Shown here piece by piece: positions 1-8,154 of a stretch of DNA of 17,298 bases. The notes beneath the pieces were generated by a model. It did not search any database, was not told where the DNA came from, and was given only the letters and a program-made list of their open reading frames with translations. The translations under genes were made by a program, and so were the position numbers. Source of the DNA: JAFAGX01 sp035623255. Lineage in GTDB: Bacteria; Acidobacteriota; Terriglobia; Terriglobales; Acidobacteriaceae. How positions within the stretch are numbered: the stretch's first letter is position 1; each line of letters opens with the position of its first letter. Location of the stretch: contig DASPTU010000074.1 of the NCBI GenBank assembly GCA_035623255.1, forward strand, positions 1 to 17,298. Direction: 5' to 3'.

Positions 1-1559
1 GGACTCAGGGCCGAAGGGATCATCAGAAACGCAATCCATGCGCTCGCAGCGGCGAGCGCAGCACACACCCACATGATCAAACGAAAACCAAAAACAAAGG
101 CTTCGCCAATATCGGCTTGGACCTGCGAAGCTGCAGCAGGATCGAGATTCGGAGGCGGTTGAAGAGCGCCAAGCTTGACTAGGTTTGATCGCATGCTTCT
201 CACAACGCTGGGGTCAAGGTGCAAATGACTTAGCGAGATCTCTAGCCTGTGCCCGAATGCTTGTTGCATTAGAACTCCGAGTACCGCGATTGAGAGCACT
301 CCCGCGACTCGAGCTATCGCATTGTTGATTCCGGAGGCTGCTCCTGCACGCTCTTCTTCAACTGAGTTCATGACTACCGTTGTCAGTGGCGCCACAGTAA
401 GCGCCATTCCGAGGCCTAAAACAAGAAATGCCGGGAAAAACGTAGTCAAATAACTGCCGCCGAGGGACGGAATCGCGAAAAGGACGAAGCCAGCAGCGGC
501 AATCAGTGGCCCTACGATTAGCGGGCGCCTTGGGCCAAATCGATTTACCAGACCACCAGACCACCTCGACAGAAAGAACATCAGCAGAATTGTCGGCATG
601 GATGCGGCGCCGGTTGCCGTGGGAGAGTACCGCTGCGCCTGTATCAAGTTCAGAGGAAACAGGAAAAAGAAAACGCCCAGCGCAGCGTAGAGAAAGAAGG
701 TCACCAAATTGGCTCCGCCGAAGCTGCGCGAATGGAAGAGATCCAGGGGCATCATTGGCTCTGCCGCGCGTTTCTCGATAGATATAAAGAAGATCAGAGA
801 GGCAGATCCGACGATCAGGCTTCCCACAACGCGAGGGTTCGTCCAACCCATTGTTGCAGATTCGAGAAAACCGTAAACCAGACCGGTAAGACTCACGATT
901 GCCGCCAGAGGGCCCCACCAATCCAGTTTTCCTCGTTTGCGGCTGCGGGATTCGGGGACACAGAACAACGAAATCGTGATGACTGCGACCGCCAGTGGAA
1001 TATTGAGGAGGAAAGCCCAGTGCCAGGAGGCATGTTCAATTAGCCATCCCCCGAGGACCGGCCCGAAAGCGGTCGTCATCGCGGTAAAGCCTGACCAGGT
1101 TCCGATTGCGCGACCACGATCCTCCTCTCCAAACGAGGCGCTGATAATCGCGAGGCTGCTAGGTACCATGGCCGCCGCCCCAATTCCCTGCACACTGCGA
1201 GCGATTATTAGTTGCGAAACATTTGAGGAGATGCCGCAGGCGAACGAGGCGGCAGCAAACAGGCCCGTGCCAAGGAGGAATATCAAGCGCCGACCGACGA
1301 GATCACCCAGTGCACCGCCGACCAGAATTAGAGCAGAAAGAATCACAGCATACGACTCGATGACCCACTGAACGTCAACGACAGTTGCATGCAGACCGGA
1401 TTGAAGCGCAGGTAGGGCGACATTGACGACCGTGCTGTCAATGAACGCCATGCTCGAACCAAGAATGGTCGCGACCAGAATCCAGGGAGCAGATTCCGCC
1501 CGGCACGGAGCCAACAACTTCCCGGAGCGGATGATCGCCTCATCGCAGGGTTGCCGCAT
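1..1559 (-). CDS. MFS drug exporter, DHA2 (EmrB/QacA-like, 14-helix) family, C-terminus cut by window edge
   Basis: The frame is open from the ATG at 1559 (minus strand) to base 1, giving 519 codons with no stop. An in-frame TGA five codons upstream fixes the start at or after 1559; the Shine-Dalgarno is weak (AGAG). Family hallmarks are visible: the D-S-T-V-V-N-V-A-L-P motif in helix 1 (residues 41-50), motif A GDLVGRR (85-91), and the antiporter motif C region GPVLGG in helix 5 (166-171). Many further hydrophobic helices follow, with a polar loop near the end before a last helix. This fits a proton-driven inner-membrane exporter of drugs or other small hydrophobic compounds; the substrate cannot be read from the sequence. 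It is divergent from the kinase gene across about 170 bases. Only the last few residues and the stop should be missing. Family call is firm. Confidence 0.9.
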   Translation of the reverse strand, partial: MRQPCDEAIIRSGKLLAPCRAESAPWILVATILGSSMAFIDSTVVNVALPALQSGLHATVVDVQWVIESYAVILSALILVGGALGDLVGRRLIFLLGTGLFAAASFACGISSNVSQLIIARSVQGIGAAAMVPSSLAIISASFGEEDRGRAIGTWSGFTAMTTAFGPVLGGWLIEHASWHWAFLLNIPLAVAVITISLFCVPESRSRKRGKLDWWGPLAAIVSLTGLVYGFLESATMGWTNPRVVGSLIVGSASLIFFISIEKRAAEPMMPLDLFHSRSFGGANLVTFFLYAALGVFFFLFPLNLIQAQRYSPTATGAASMPTILLMFFLSRWSGGLVNRFGPRRPLIVGPLIAAAGFVLFAIPSLGGSYLTTFFPAFLVLGLGMALTVAPLTTVVMNSVEEERAGAASGINNAIARVAGVLSIAVLGVLMQQAFGHRLEISLSHLHLDPSVVRSMRSNLVKLGALQPPPNLDPAAASQVQADIGEAFVFGFRLIMWVCAALAAASAWIAFLMIPSALS

Positions 1560-1727
1560 GAGAACTCTTGATGCTCAAAAACTGAGATACGACTCCAGCG
1601 CTTTTCCCGGAACCACCGATCAAGTCAGAGCCGGGGTCTGGGAGACCACGTAAACGTGAGGGGACACGATTAAGAACGGCGCCCACGAAGCACAACAGTT
1701 GGGTTGGGCTATAATCCGAGCGAATCT
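1560..1727. promoter_or_regulatory. Divergent intergenic region between MFS exporter and kinase genes
   Basis: This 168-base gap separates two divergently transcribed genes and must hold both promoters. Towards the kinase a perfect TATAAT lies at 1710-1715, only 12 bases before the ATG at 1728; no good -35 hexamer is seen 16-18 bases further upstream. No convincing -10 or -35 was found for the exporter. No strong palindrome was recognised that would suggest a shared repressor site. Confidence 0.4.
1710..1715 (+). promoter_or_regulatory. TATAAT -10 box of the kinase gene (near-leaderless)
   Basis: Perfect TATAAT ending 12 bases before ATG 1728. With a start point about seven bases downstream, the mRNA leader would be only about six bases. 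No Shine-Dalgarno is present before the ATG, which agrees. The lack of a recognisable -35 lowers confidence. Confidence 0.4.
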
Positions 1728-4298
1728 ATGGCTCTCACGGCAGGCAGCAAGCTCGGTCCGTACGAGATACAGTCTCTGATTGGTGCGGGTGGTATGGGCG
1801 AGGTTTATCGCGCCCACGACTCCCGTCTGGAGCGCACCGTGGCAATCAAGGTTCTGCCGGCTTCCTACTCGGCGGATCGTGACCGCCTCCAACGCTTTGC
1901 GCAGGAGGCACGAGCAGCTGCGGCCCTCAATCATCCGAACATCCTTTCCATTTTCGATATTGGCGACCACCAAGGCTCGCCCTATGTTGTCTCCGAATTA
2001 CTGGAAGGAGAGACACTGCGCGACTGTCTGAAGCGGGGTCAACTTTCAATTCGAAAGGCTATCGATTACGCGTTGCAGGTGGCGCGCGGACTGGGAGCGG
2101 CACACGACAAGGGCATTGTGCATCGCGACCTGAAGCCCGAAAACCTTTTCATTACCAACGATGGTCGCGTAAAAATCCTCGATTTTGGCCTGGCAAAATT
2201 AACGCGTCCTGAGTTGGCGCGCGGAAGTGGTGACGCCCCGACGATCCAGGCTGTCACCGAACCCGGCGTCGTGATGGGGACCGTTGGCTACATGTCGCCG
2301 GAGCAAGTCCGTGGAAAGGATGCAGACGCCCGCTCCGACATTTTTTCTTTCGGCGCCATTCTTTACGAGATGATTTCGGGAAAACGCGCTTTTCGCGGCG
2401 AAACCGCAGCCGACACGATGAGCGCGATCCTGAAGGAAGAACCACCGGAGCTTACCGAAACTACCATCAATGTTCCGCCAGCCCTGGAAAGAATTGTGCG
2501 GCATTGCCTGGAAAAGAATCCGGCACAGCGGTTTCACTCTATCAGCGATATTGCGTTTGGACTCGAAGTCCTGACTGGCATTTCGCCCGCGACCACGTCA
2601 GGCAAACAGGCCATAGGACCGGCTTACGAAGCTCGACGATGGCTTCTGCCGGTTGTCGGCGCAATTGTGCTTTGCGCAGCGTTGGCAGTGGTTTATCTTG
2701 CCGGTCAACGTGTTGCCAGCCCCTCGATCCCACACTTTCATCGTTTAACTTTCCGCCGCGGCACCATCCTTTCGGCACGCTTCTCGCCCGATGGCCAGAC
2801 GATCATTTATGGCGCCGCCCTCGAAGGGCGGCCCATAGAATTGTTCACCACGCGCTTCGACAGCACCGACTCCCGTGCCCTGGGGTTCGAGAAAACACAA
2901 TTGCTCAGCGTGTCACCGAATGGCGAACTCGCGGTGAACATGGATCAGCGCCAGACATCCCCATTCACCGCTGCGGGGACCCTGGGGCGGGTGCCCCTCG
3001 CTGGTGGCGCGCCGCGCGAGGTTGCGGAAGATGTCTCGTGGGCCGATTGGACACCCGACGGTTCCGATATCGCGATTGCCAAGCTCACCGCGCGCAGTAT
3101 CCACCTCGAGTTTCCGGTCGGAAAGATTATTTACCAGCCGCGTGGGTGGATAAGCCACGTGCGTTTCTCACCGCGTGGTGACTTGATTGCCATCGCTGAT
3201 CACGTGGCGAATGGCGACGACGGCCGAGTGGTAATTCTCGACCGCAACGGCAACGTCAAAATCGCCTCAAGCTTCTTCATTACCGTTCAGGGACTCGCGT
3301 GGTCACCTGATCAAAAGGAAGTGTTGTTCACAGCTTCTAAAGAAGGCTCCTCGCGAGCACTCTACGCCATGAATCTGTCCGGGAAGGAGCGTTTGGTGCT
3401 CCGGGTCCCGGGCGTGCTCACCGTACAAGACATCACGCGCAACGGTCGAGCGCTGTTGACCGTCGAAAGTGATCACTTCGGCATTCTTGGTTTCCGTGAT
3501 GGCGACAGAAATGAACGAGATCTCTCCTGGTTCGATTGGAGTCTGATCAGCGACGTCTCACCCGATGGCAAGCAGCTCATATTTTTTGAGAGTGGAGAAG
3601 GCGTGGGCAGCAACTATTCCGTGTTCATGCGCGGAATGGACGGAAGCCCGGCAGTTCGTTTGGGGAGTGGTGATTTTCCCTCACTCTCGCCCGACGGAAA
3701 ATGGGTGGCTGCTCTCAACCTGGCCTCTCCTGCACAAATCGAATTGCTGCCGACCGGCGCAGGGCAACCTCGGGTAATCACGAATGATTCCCTCGAGCAC
3801 ACTCGTGTCCGTTGGGCTCCAACTGGACGTGCAATTCTTTTTACCGCTTCCGACGCCAACCACGCGCCGCGCAGTTATTGGATGGATGTGGACAGCGGCA
3901 AAATGCGGGCGGTAACACCCGAAGGCACTCTTGGCTTGCTCGTGTCGCCAGATGGCAAGTTCGTCCTCGCCAGAGACTCCGAGAGAAAGCGCTGGTTGTA
4001 TCCACTCGAGGGCGGTGATCCGCAGCCCTTTACCGCTGCAATCGATCTGGATGATGACGTCATCGATTGGGAAAAAGACGGGAAGAGTATCCTCGTGATG
4101 AAATATGGAACTCCAGCGAAGGTTGTGCGCGTCTATCTTGGGTCCCCGAAAGTTCAGGAGGTCAAGACTCTTGCAGCGTCCGATCCAGCAGGGGTTGTCA
4201 CCATAGGAGGTGCCCGTTTCAGCGCAGACCGCAAATCCTACGCGTACGACTATTTCCGGGTCCTGTCCGACCTGTACGTTGTGGATGGACTGAGATAA
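1728..4298 (+). CDS. Membrane-anchored Ser/Thr protein kinase with extracytoplasmic TolB-like propeller
   Basis: Hanks-type kinase of 856 residues. The kinase domain covers about residues 12-282: glycine loop G-A-G-G-M-G (19-24), ATP-binding Lys41, HRDLKPEN (132-139) with catalytic Asp134, DFG (152-154), and SPE (190-192) closing the activation segment. A transmembrane helix follows at about 305-325. The rest (about 330-856) carries repeated S-P-D-G type motifs (for example FSPDGQTI, WTPDGSDIA, VSPDGKQLI, LSPDGKWVA), typical of TolB/PD40 beta-propeller blades, predicted outside the membrane. This kinase-TM-propeller plan is very common in Acidobacteriota. The frame extends to a TTG at 1704, but ATG 1728 is preferred because the protein then begins M-A-L-T-A-G-S-K-L-G-P-Y, the usual start of such kinases, and the TATAAT box overlaps the TTG-ATG interval. 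A membrane channel-like gene follows after 30 bases. Ligand and targets are unknown. Confidence 0.93.
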   Translation: MALTAGSKLGPYEIQSLIGAGGMGEVYRAHDSRLERTVAIKVLPASYSADRDRLQRFAQEARAAAALNHPNILSIFDIGDHQGSPYVVSELLEGETLRDCLKRGQLSIRKAIDYALQVARGLGAAHDKGIVHRDLKPENLFITNDGRVKILDFGLAKLTRPELARGSGDAPTIQAVTEPGVVMGTVGYMSPEQVRGKDADARSDIFSFGAILYEMISGKRAFRGETAADTMSAILKEEPPELTETTINVPPALERIVRHCLEKNPAQRFHSISDIAFGLEVLTGISPATTSGKQAIGPAYEARRWLLPVVGAIVLCAALAVVYLAGQRVASPSIPHFHRLTFRRGTILSARFSPDGQTIIYGAALEGRPIELFTTRFDSTDSRALGFEKTQLLSVSPNGELAVNMDQRQTSPFTAAGTLGRVPLAGGAPREVAEDVSWADWTPDGSDIAIAKLTARSIHLEFPVGKIIYQPRGWISHVRFSPRGDLIAIADHVANGDDGRVVILDRNGNVKIASSFFITVQGLAWSPDQKEVLFTASKEGSSRALYAMNLSGKERLVLRVPGVLTVQDITRNGRALLTVESDHFGILGFRDGDRNERDLSWFDWSLISDVSPDGKQLIFFESGEGVGSNYSVFMRGMDGSPAVRLGSGDFPSLSPDGKWVAALNLASPAQIELLPTGAGQPRVITNDSLEHTRVRWAPTGRAILFTASDANHAPRSYWMDVDSGKMRAVTPEGTLGLLVSPDGKFVLARDSERKRWLYPLEGGDPQPFTAAIDLDDDVIDWEKDGKSILVMKYGTPAKVVRVYLGSPKVQEVKTLAASDPAGVVTIGGARFSADRKSYAYDYFRVLSDLYVVDGLR

Positions 4299-4328
4299 GA
4301 ATCAGAGTCCCCATGGTTGGTGAGCTGA

Positions 4329-5045
4329 GTGCCCCCAAAAACTCGACACACAACAACCTCTGAAGCTGCGCGGACCGCTATCAATCGCCTGTCGGCCTTT
4401 TTTGCAGAGCGGAAGTTTTTCTTGTTGTTTCTCTTTCTGTTGACGTCTCTAGTTCTCTATCCCTATGCCGAAAACAGCTCGTTTGGATACTATGCATTTC
4501 GGGTCCTGGGCAGCACTGCCATCCTTCTTTCTGTGTATGTCGTCAGCTTCCGGCGTGGTCTCGTTATTGTGGCCCTGTTACTTGCGGTGCCAGCGTTCGT
4601 GCAGCGTGTCCTCAACCTGAGCACCAATGCCAGTTCGCTTTCGATTCTCAGCATCGTGCTCAGTTTTCTTTTCGATGTTTTCATCGTGGTGGCGATCTTC
4701 CGGCGTGTCTTTGCCCCAAGGCAGCCTAATGCAGAAACGATCTTTGGAGCGCTCTGCATTTACCTGCTGATCGGATTCGGCTTTGCCAGTGTCTACGGGA
4801 TGATTGAGATCATCCGTCCACATGCCTTCTACCTCGATCCGGTGACAAATCTCCACACCACTCCCAACCGGCTTGATTTCGTCTATTACAGTTTTGCGAC
4901 GATGACCTCACTTGGCGCCGCCGGCATTACCGCCGTGTCGGCCGAAGCACGCTCGGTCTCCGTCATCGAGGCCCTCATTGGCGTACTGTACCTGGCAGTT
5001 TTGATTACGAGGCTGGTGGGTGCGTATCGCTATCCCACAACTTAG
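4329..5045 (+). CDS. Ion_trans_2-type (two-helix pore) channel-like membrane protein with degenerate selectivity filter
   Basis: A 238-residue protein with about six hydrophobic helices (roughly 29-47, 57-74, 76-92, 103-124, 137-158, 211-232). Between the last two lies a pore-loop-like segment Y-Y-S-F-A-T-M-T-S-L-G-A-A-G-I-T-A-V-S (186-204), followed by E-A-x4-L-Y-L-A-V-L-x-x-R-L-V-G, which closely resembles bacterial two-helix-pore K+ channels. The canonical filter T-x-G-Y-G-D is here S-L-G-A-A-G (194-199), so K+ selectivity by the known mechanism is not expected. No arginine-repeat voltage sensor is seen. The start is GTG 4329: the codon just before it in frame is TGA, and GGTGAG (4319-4324) is a fitting ribosome site. 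It lies 30 bases after the kinase stop, so co-transcription is likely. Fold call good; transport function uncertain. Confidence 0.8.
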   Translation: MPPKTRHTTTSEAARTAINRLSAFFAERKFFLLFLFLLTSLVLYPYAENSSFGYYAFRVLGSTAILLSVYVVSFRRGLVIVALLLAVPAFVQRVLNLSTNASSLSILSIVLSFLFDVFIVVAIFRRVFAPRQPNAETIFGALCIYLLIGFGFASVYGMIEIIRPHAFYLDPVTNLHTTPNRLDFVYYSFATMTSLGAAGITAVSAEARSVSVIEALIGVLYLAVLITRLVGAYRYPTT

Positions 5046-5081
5046 CCATGCGGGGACACTTTTGATCTCGGCTCGCGAGTC

Positions 5082-5113
5082 GCCGGAGCGGGCCTCAACA
5101 CGCCCGCTTTGGC
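5082..5113 (+). terminator. GC-rich hairpin after the channel-like gene
   Basis: Stem 5082-5093 pairs with 5102-5113 over 12 base pairs (two of them G-U) around an 8-base loop, starting 37 bases after the channel stop codon. No run of T follows, so it is not a textbook intrinsic terminator; it could end transcription of the kinase-channel unit or stabilise the mRNA 3' end. Confidence 0.5.
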
Positions 5114-5240
5114 CCTCGGTTGCTATGCACCCGAGACGCGACCTATGATATTGAGTTCGAGTTTATGGCTGTGACCCGGAGTGGACCTTCGGGTTTCATC
5201 TCTCACGTCTGGGGCACTTCGTGGTCCTCGACAGCAAATC

Positions 5241-5271
5241 TAGACAAAATATCAGATTAGATATAATCTAA
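5241..5271 (+). promoter_or_regulatory. Promoter and PerR/Fur-type operator of the perR-katG unit
   Basis: A perfect 15-base palindrome, TTAGAT-ATA-ATCTAA, lies at 5257-5271. It contains a perfect TATAAT -10 box at 5262-5267; a possible -35, TAGACA, is at 5241-5246 with a short 15-base spacer. The AT-rich dyad has the size and style of PerR/Fur boxes and sits exactly where a bound repressor would block RNA polymerase, a few bases before the repressor's own ATG at 5281. Together with the repressor-katG order this supports autoregulation and peroxide-inducible control. The operator identity is inferred, not matched to a database. Confidence 0.7.
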
Positions 5272-5280
5272 ACAGTTCTC

Positions 5281-5706
5281 ATGGATGCCGAGGCGATTAA
5301 ACGATCGTTGGAAGGCAGCGGATTGCGCTGTACTGCGCAGCGCTACGCCGTGATGGCATTCCTGATGGATCACAAAGGACATCCCACGGCTGCGGAAATC
5401 TTCGAAGCTGTGAATCGCGTCGACCCGCGCTCTTCACGGGCCACGACTTATAACAATCTGAGGGACCTGGTGAAGGCGGGTTTGGTGCGGGAAGTGGCGG
5501 TCGAGGGCCGCGCCGGGCGATTCGATGCCAAAGGTGTGCGGCACCACCACTTCATCTGCGACCGCTGCGGCAATGTTGAGGACATGGACTGGTACAACGT
5601 GCCCAGGCCTGCCTCACGCACTCTCGGCAAGCGAATTGTTCGCGAATGTGAACTCATTTTCCGCGGGCTCTGCACCAGATGTGCTGCGCGCCGCGCTTCC
5701 CGTTAA
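5281..5706 (+). CDS. perR: Fur-family peroxide-responsive repressor (PerR-like)
   Basis: A 141-residue Fur-family regulator. The N-terminal winged helix (about 8-75) has the conserved T-x-Q-R (18-21) and S-R-A-T-T-Y-N-N-L (52-60) recognition-helix region. The dimerisation domain shows two CxxC pairs, C93/C96 and C131/C134, expected to hold the structural zinc. H34, D82 (in RFD), H88, H90 and D101 match the regulatory metal ligands of Bacillus PerR by spacing. The aspartate at the RFD position is the PerR-type ligand, which with the adjacent katG favours a peroxide sensor over an iron-uptake Fur. Known PerR proteins sense H2O2 by iron-catalysed oxidation of a ligand histidine; that this one does so is inference. 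ATG 5281 has no Shine-Dalgarno and lies 13 bases after the -10 box. katG follows after 48 bases. Confidence 0.88.
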   Translation: MDAEAIKRSLEGSGLRCTAQRYAVMAFLMDHKGHPTAAEIFEAVNRVDPRSSRATTYNNLRDLVKAGLVREVAVEGRAGRFDAKGVRHHHFICDRCGNVEDMDWYNVPRPASRTLGKRIVRECELIFRGLCTRCAARRASR

Positions 5707-5754
5707 ACGGTTTCTATTTCATCGCAACGTTTAGGACATCAGGAGAAGGAAATT

Positions 5755-7983
5755 ATGGAAAAAGAACTCATCAAGGAACAAAACGTGTCAACGGAAGCCA
5801 AGTGCCCATTCACGGCTGCAACCTCAGCACACACGAATCGTGACTGGTGGCCAAACCAGTTGGACCTTCGGGTTCTACACCAGCACTCCAACCTGGCGAA
5901 TCCGATGGGCGAGGAGTTCGACTATGCCAGGGAATTCAAAAGCCTCGACCTGAAAGCGGTAATCAAGGACCTTCATGCCTTGATGACCGACTCGCAGGAT
6001 TGGTGGCCGGCCGATTTCGGCCACTATGGAGGCCTGTTCATTCGCATGGCCTGGCACAGCGCAGGGACGTATCGTATCGGCGACGGCCGCGGCGGTGCCG
6101 GAGCCGGACAGCAACGCTTCGCGCCGCTCAATAGCTGGCCGGACAACGTAAACCTCGACAAGGCCCGCCGGCTGCTGTGGCCGATCAAGCAGAAATATGG
6201 CCGGAAGATTTCCTGGGCGGACCTCATGATTCTCGCCGGCAACGTCGCCCTCGAGTCGATGGGCTTCAAGACGTTCGGTTTTGGTGGCGGTCGCGAAGAT
6301 ACCTGGGAACCCGAGGAGGACATCTACTGGGGCCCGGAAGGCCAGTGGCTGGCAGACGAGCGCTACAGCGGCGACCGTGATCTTCAGAATCCGCTCGGCG
6401 CCGTACAGATGGGGCTGATCTACGTGAATCCGGAAGGGCCGAACGGCAACCCGGATCCCGTCGCGGCCGCCCGGGACATTCGCGAAACGTTCCGCCGCAT
6501 GGCAATGAACGACGAAGAAACAGTCGCGCTGATTGCTGGCGGCCACACCTTTGGCAAAACCCACGGCGCTGCCGTTCCGACCCAGTATGTCGGCCCTGAA
6601 CCGGAAGCGGCCCCGATCGAACAGCAAGGCTTGGGCTGGAAGAATAGCTTCGGAAGCGGCAGGGGCGACGATACCATCGGCAGCGGCCTGGAAGTCATTT
6701 GGACCACCACGCCAACGAAGTGGAGCAACAACTACTTCGAGAACCTATTCAAGTATGAATGGGAGCTGACCAAGAGCCCGGCTGGTGCGCACCAATGGAC
6801 ACCGAAGAATGGGGCAGGTGCCGGCACCGTGCCGGACGCCCAGGATTCTTCAAAGCATCACGCGCCATCCATGCTGACCACGGACCTCTCTTTACGGTTC
6901 GACCCGGCTTACGAAAGGATTTCACGGCGCTTCTACGAACATCCGAACCAGTTCGCAGACGCGTTTGCCCGGGCGTGGTTCAAACTCACTCACCGCGACA
7001 TGGGCCCAATCGTGCGTTATCTCGGCCCGCTGGTTCCGAAGGAGCAGCTCCCGTGGCAGGATCCAATTCCTGCAGTGAATCATCCTCTGATCGACGAGAA
7101 GGACATCGCCGCACTCAAGGCCAAAATTCTTGCATCTGGCCTGTCCGTTTCCCAGTTGGTTTCGACCGCCTGGGCGTCGGCGTCAACCTTCCGCGGCTCT
7201 GATAAGCGCGGTGGAGCGAACGGCGCCCGCATTCGCCTCGCGCCCCAAAAAGACTGGGCGGTCAACCAGCCGGCTGAGCTCGCGAAGGTGCTACAAAAGC
7301 TGGAGGCCATCCAAAAGGAGTTCAACAGTGCGCAATCGAATGGCAGCAAGGCGAAAAAAGTTTCGATTGCGGACCTGATCGTTCTCGGCGGCGATGCGGC
7401 GATCGAGAAAGCCGCGAAGGCAGCCGGGTTCGATGTGAAAGTCCCGTTCACTCCTGGGCGCATGGACGCGTCGCAAGAGCAAACTGACGTTGACTCTTTC
7501 GAACCGCTCGAACCGAAAGCTGATGGGTTCCGCAACTATCTCAACGGCAAGCAGCGTCTGCCGGCTGAGGAGCTACTGACCGATAAGGCACAGTTGCTGA
7601 GGTTGACGGCGCCAGAGATGACGGTGCTGGTTGGTGGGCTGCGCGTGCTGGGTGCAAATGCCGGGAAGTCCAAACACGGCGTCTTCACTAAGCGACCGGA
7701 GGCGCTGACGAACGACTTCTTCGTGAACCTGCTCGACATGGGCACGGAATGGCGGCCGTCCGCTGAAACCAATGGCTCAGGACCCGTGTATGAGGGACGC
7801 GACCGGAAGACGAACCAGGTCAAGTGGACCGCCACCCGTGTCGACCTGATCTTTGGTTCCCACTCCCAGTTGCGCGCTCTCGCCGAAGTCTATGCCTCCT
7901 CGGATTCGAAAGAGAAGTTTGTGAAAGACTTCGTGGCGGCGTGGACCAAAGTGATGAATAACGATCGCTTCGATGTGGCCTGA
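5755..7983 (+). CDS. katG: Catalase-peroxidase KatG
   Basis: A 742-residue bifunctional haem catalase-peroxidase of full family length, which removes H2O2 in the cytoplasm. The N-terminal haem domain carries the distal triad R97-W100-H101 (in RMAWHSAGTYR), proximal His264 in GGHTFGKTHG, and the residues of the Trp-Tyr-Met cross-link needed for catalase activity: W100, Y223 (in LIYVNPEGPNG) and M249. The second, haem-less peroxidase-like domain covers about 430-742. The Shine-Dalgarno AGGAGAAGG (5741-5749) is excellent and sets ATG 5755. It lies 48 bases downstream of the PerR-like gene with no obvious operator in between, so it is probably read from the same repressed promoter. No key residue is missing. 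Very high certainty. Confidence 0.98.
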   Translation: MEKELIKEQNVSTEAKCPFTAATSAHTNRDWWPNQLDLRVLHQHSNLANPMGEEFDYAREFKSLDLKAVIKDLHALMTDSQDWWPADFGHYGGLFIRMAWHSAGTYRIGDGRGGAGAGQQRFAPLNSWPDNVNLDKARRLLWPIKQKYGRKISWADLMILAGNVALESMGFKTFGFGGGREDTWEPEEDIYWGPEGQWLADERYSGDRDLQNPLGAVQMGLIYVNPEGPNGNPDPVAAARDIRETFRRMAMNDEETVALIAGGHTFGKTHGAAVPTQYVGPEPEAAPIEQQGLGWKNSFGSGRGDDTIGSGLEVIWTTTPTKWSNNYFENLFKYEWELTKSPAGAHQWTPKNGAGAGTVPDAQDSSKHHAPSMLTTDLSLRFDPAYERISRRFYEHPNQFADAFARAWFKLTHRDMGPIVRYLGPLVPKEQLPWQDPIPAVNHPLIDEKDIAALKAKILASGLSVSQLVSTAWASASTFRGSDKRGGANGARIRLAPQKDWAVNQPAELAKVLQKLEAIQKEFNSAQSNGSKAKKVSIADLIVLGGDAAIEKAAKAAGFDVKVPFTPGRMDASQEQTDVDSFEPLEPKADGFRNYLNGKQRLPAEELLTDKAQLLRLTAPEMTVLVGGLRVLGANAGKSKHGVFTKRPEALTNDFFVNLLDMGTEWRPSAETNGSGPVYEGRDRKTNQVKWTATRVDLIFGSHSQLRALAEVYASSDSKEKFVKDFVAAWTKVMNNDRFDVA

Positions 7984-8014
7984 TCAATGTGGAATTTGCG
8001 GTCAAATTAGGTCG

Positions 8015-8054
8015 TGGTGCAGTTTGATTTTCATCCCGAGATCAAACTGCACCA
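8015..8054 (+). terminator. 14-bp perfect hairpin after katG
   Basis: 8015-8028 (TGGTGCAGTTTGAT) is exactly complementary to 8041-8054, with a 12-base loop. It starts about 30 bases after the katG stop. There is no T-run on the plus strand after it, so it may act as an imperfect terminator, an mRNA-stabilising 3' hairpin, or a protein-bound dyad. Position and perfection support a transcript-end role. Confidence 0.55.
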
Positions 8055-8137
8055 TTACCGAAATTAGAAGAGTCCATACATGGTTTGTTGGCCATCCAAT
8101 AATCACTTCACAGATGATCGCTGAACCAGTAAAGAGT

Positions 8138-8143
8138 TATATT
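8138..8143 (+). promoter_or_regulatory. TATATT -10-like box before the acyltransferase gene
   Basis: A TATATT hexamer (one mismatch to TATAAT) ends 11 bases before ATG 8155, giving a predicted leader of only a few bases, the same layout as in front of the kinase and perR genes. No clear -35 is seen. Confidence 0.3.
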
Positions 8144-8154
8144 CCCTATCAGAG

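Noticed and set aside
358..921. 187-codon minus-strand ORF
   Set aside because: It is an out-of-phase shadow of the MFS exporter; the true frame is continuous from 1559 to base 1 with clear family motifs.
1704..1727. TTG start giving eight more residues to the kinase
   Set aside because: The TATAAT box overlaps this stretch and the kinase family normally begins near the ATG at 1728.
2504..3181. 225-codon plus-strand ORF inside the kinase gene
   Set aside because: Out-of-phase with the kinase, whose domains and propeller repeats cover the same bases; Arg/Pro/Cys-rich composition typical of a shadow frame.
5875..6627. 250-codon ORF antisense to katG
   Set aside because: GC-rich mirror frame of a highly conserved gene; no ribosome site or family features of its own.
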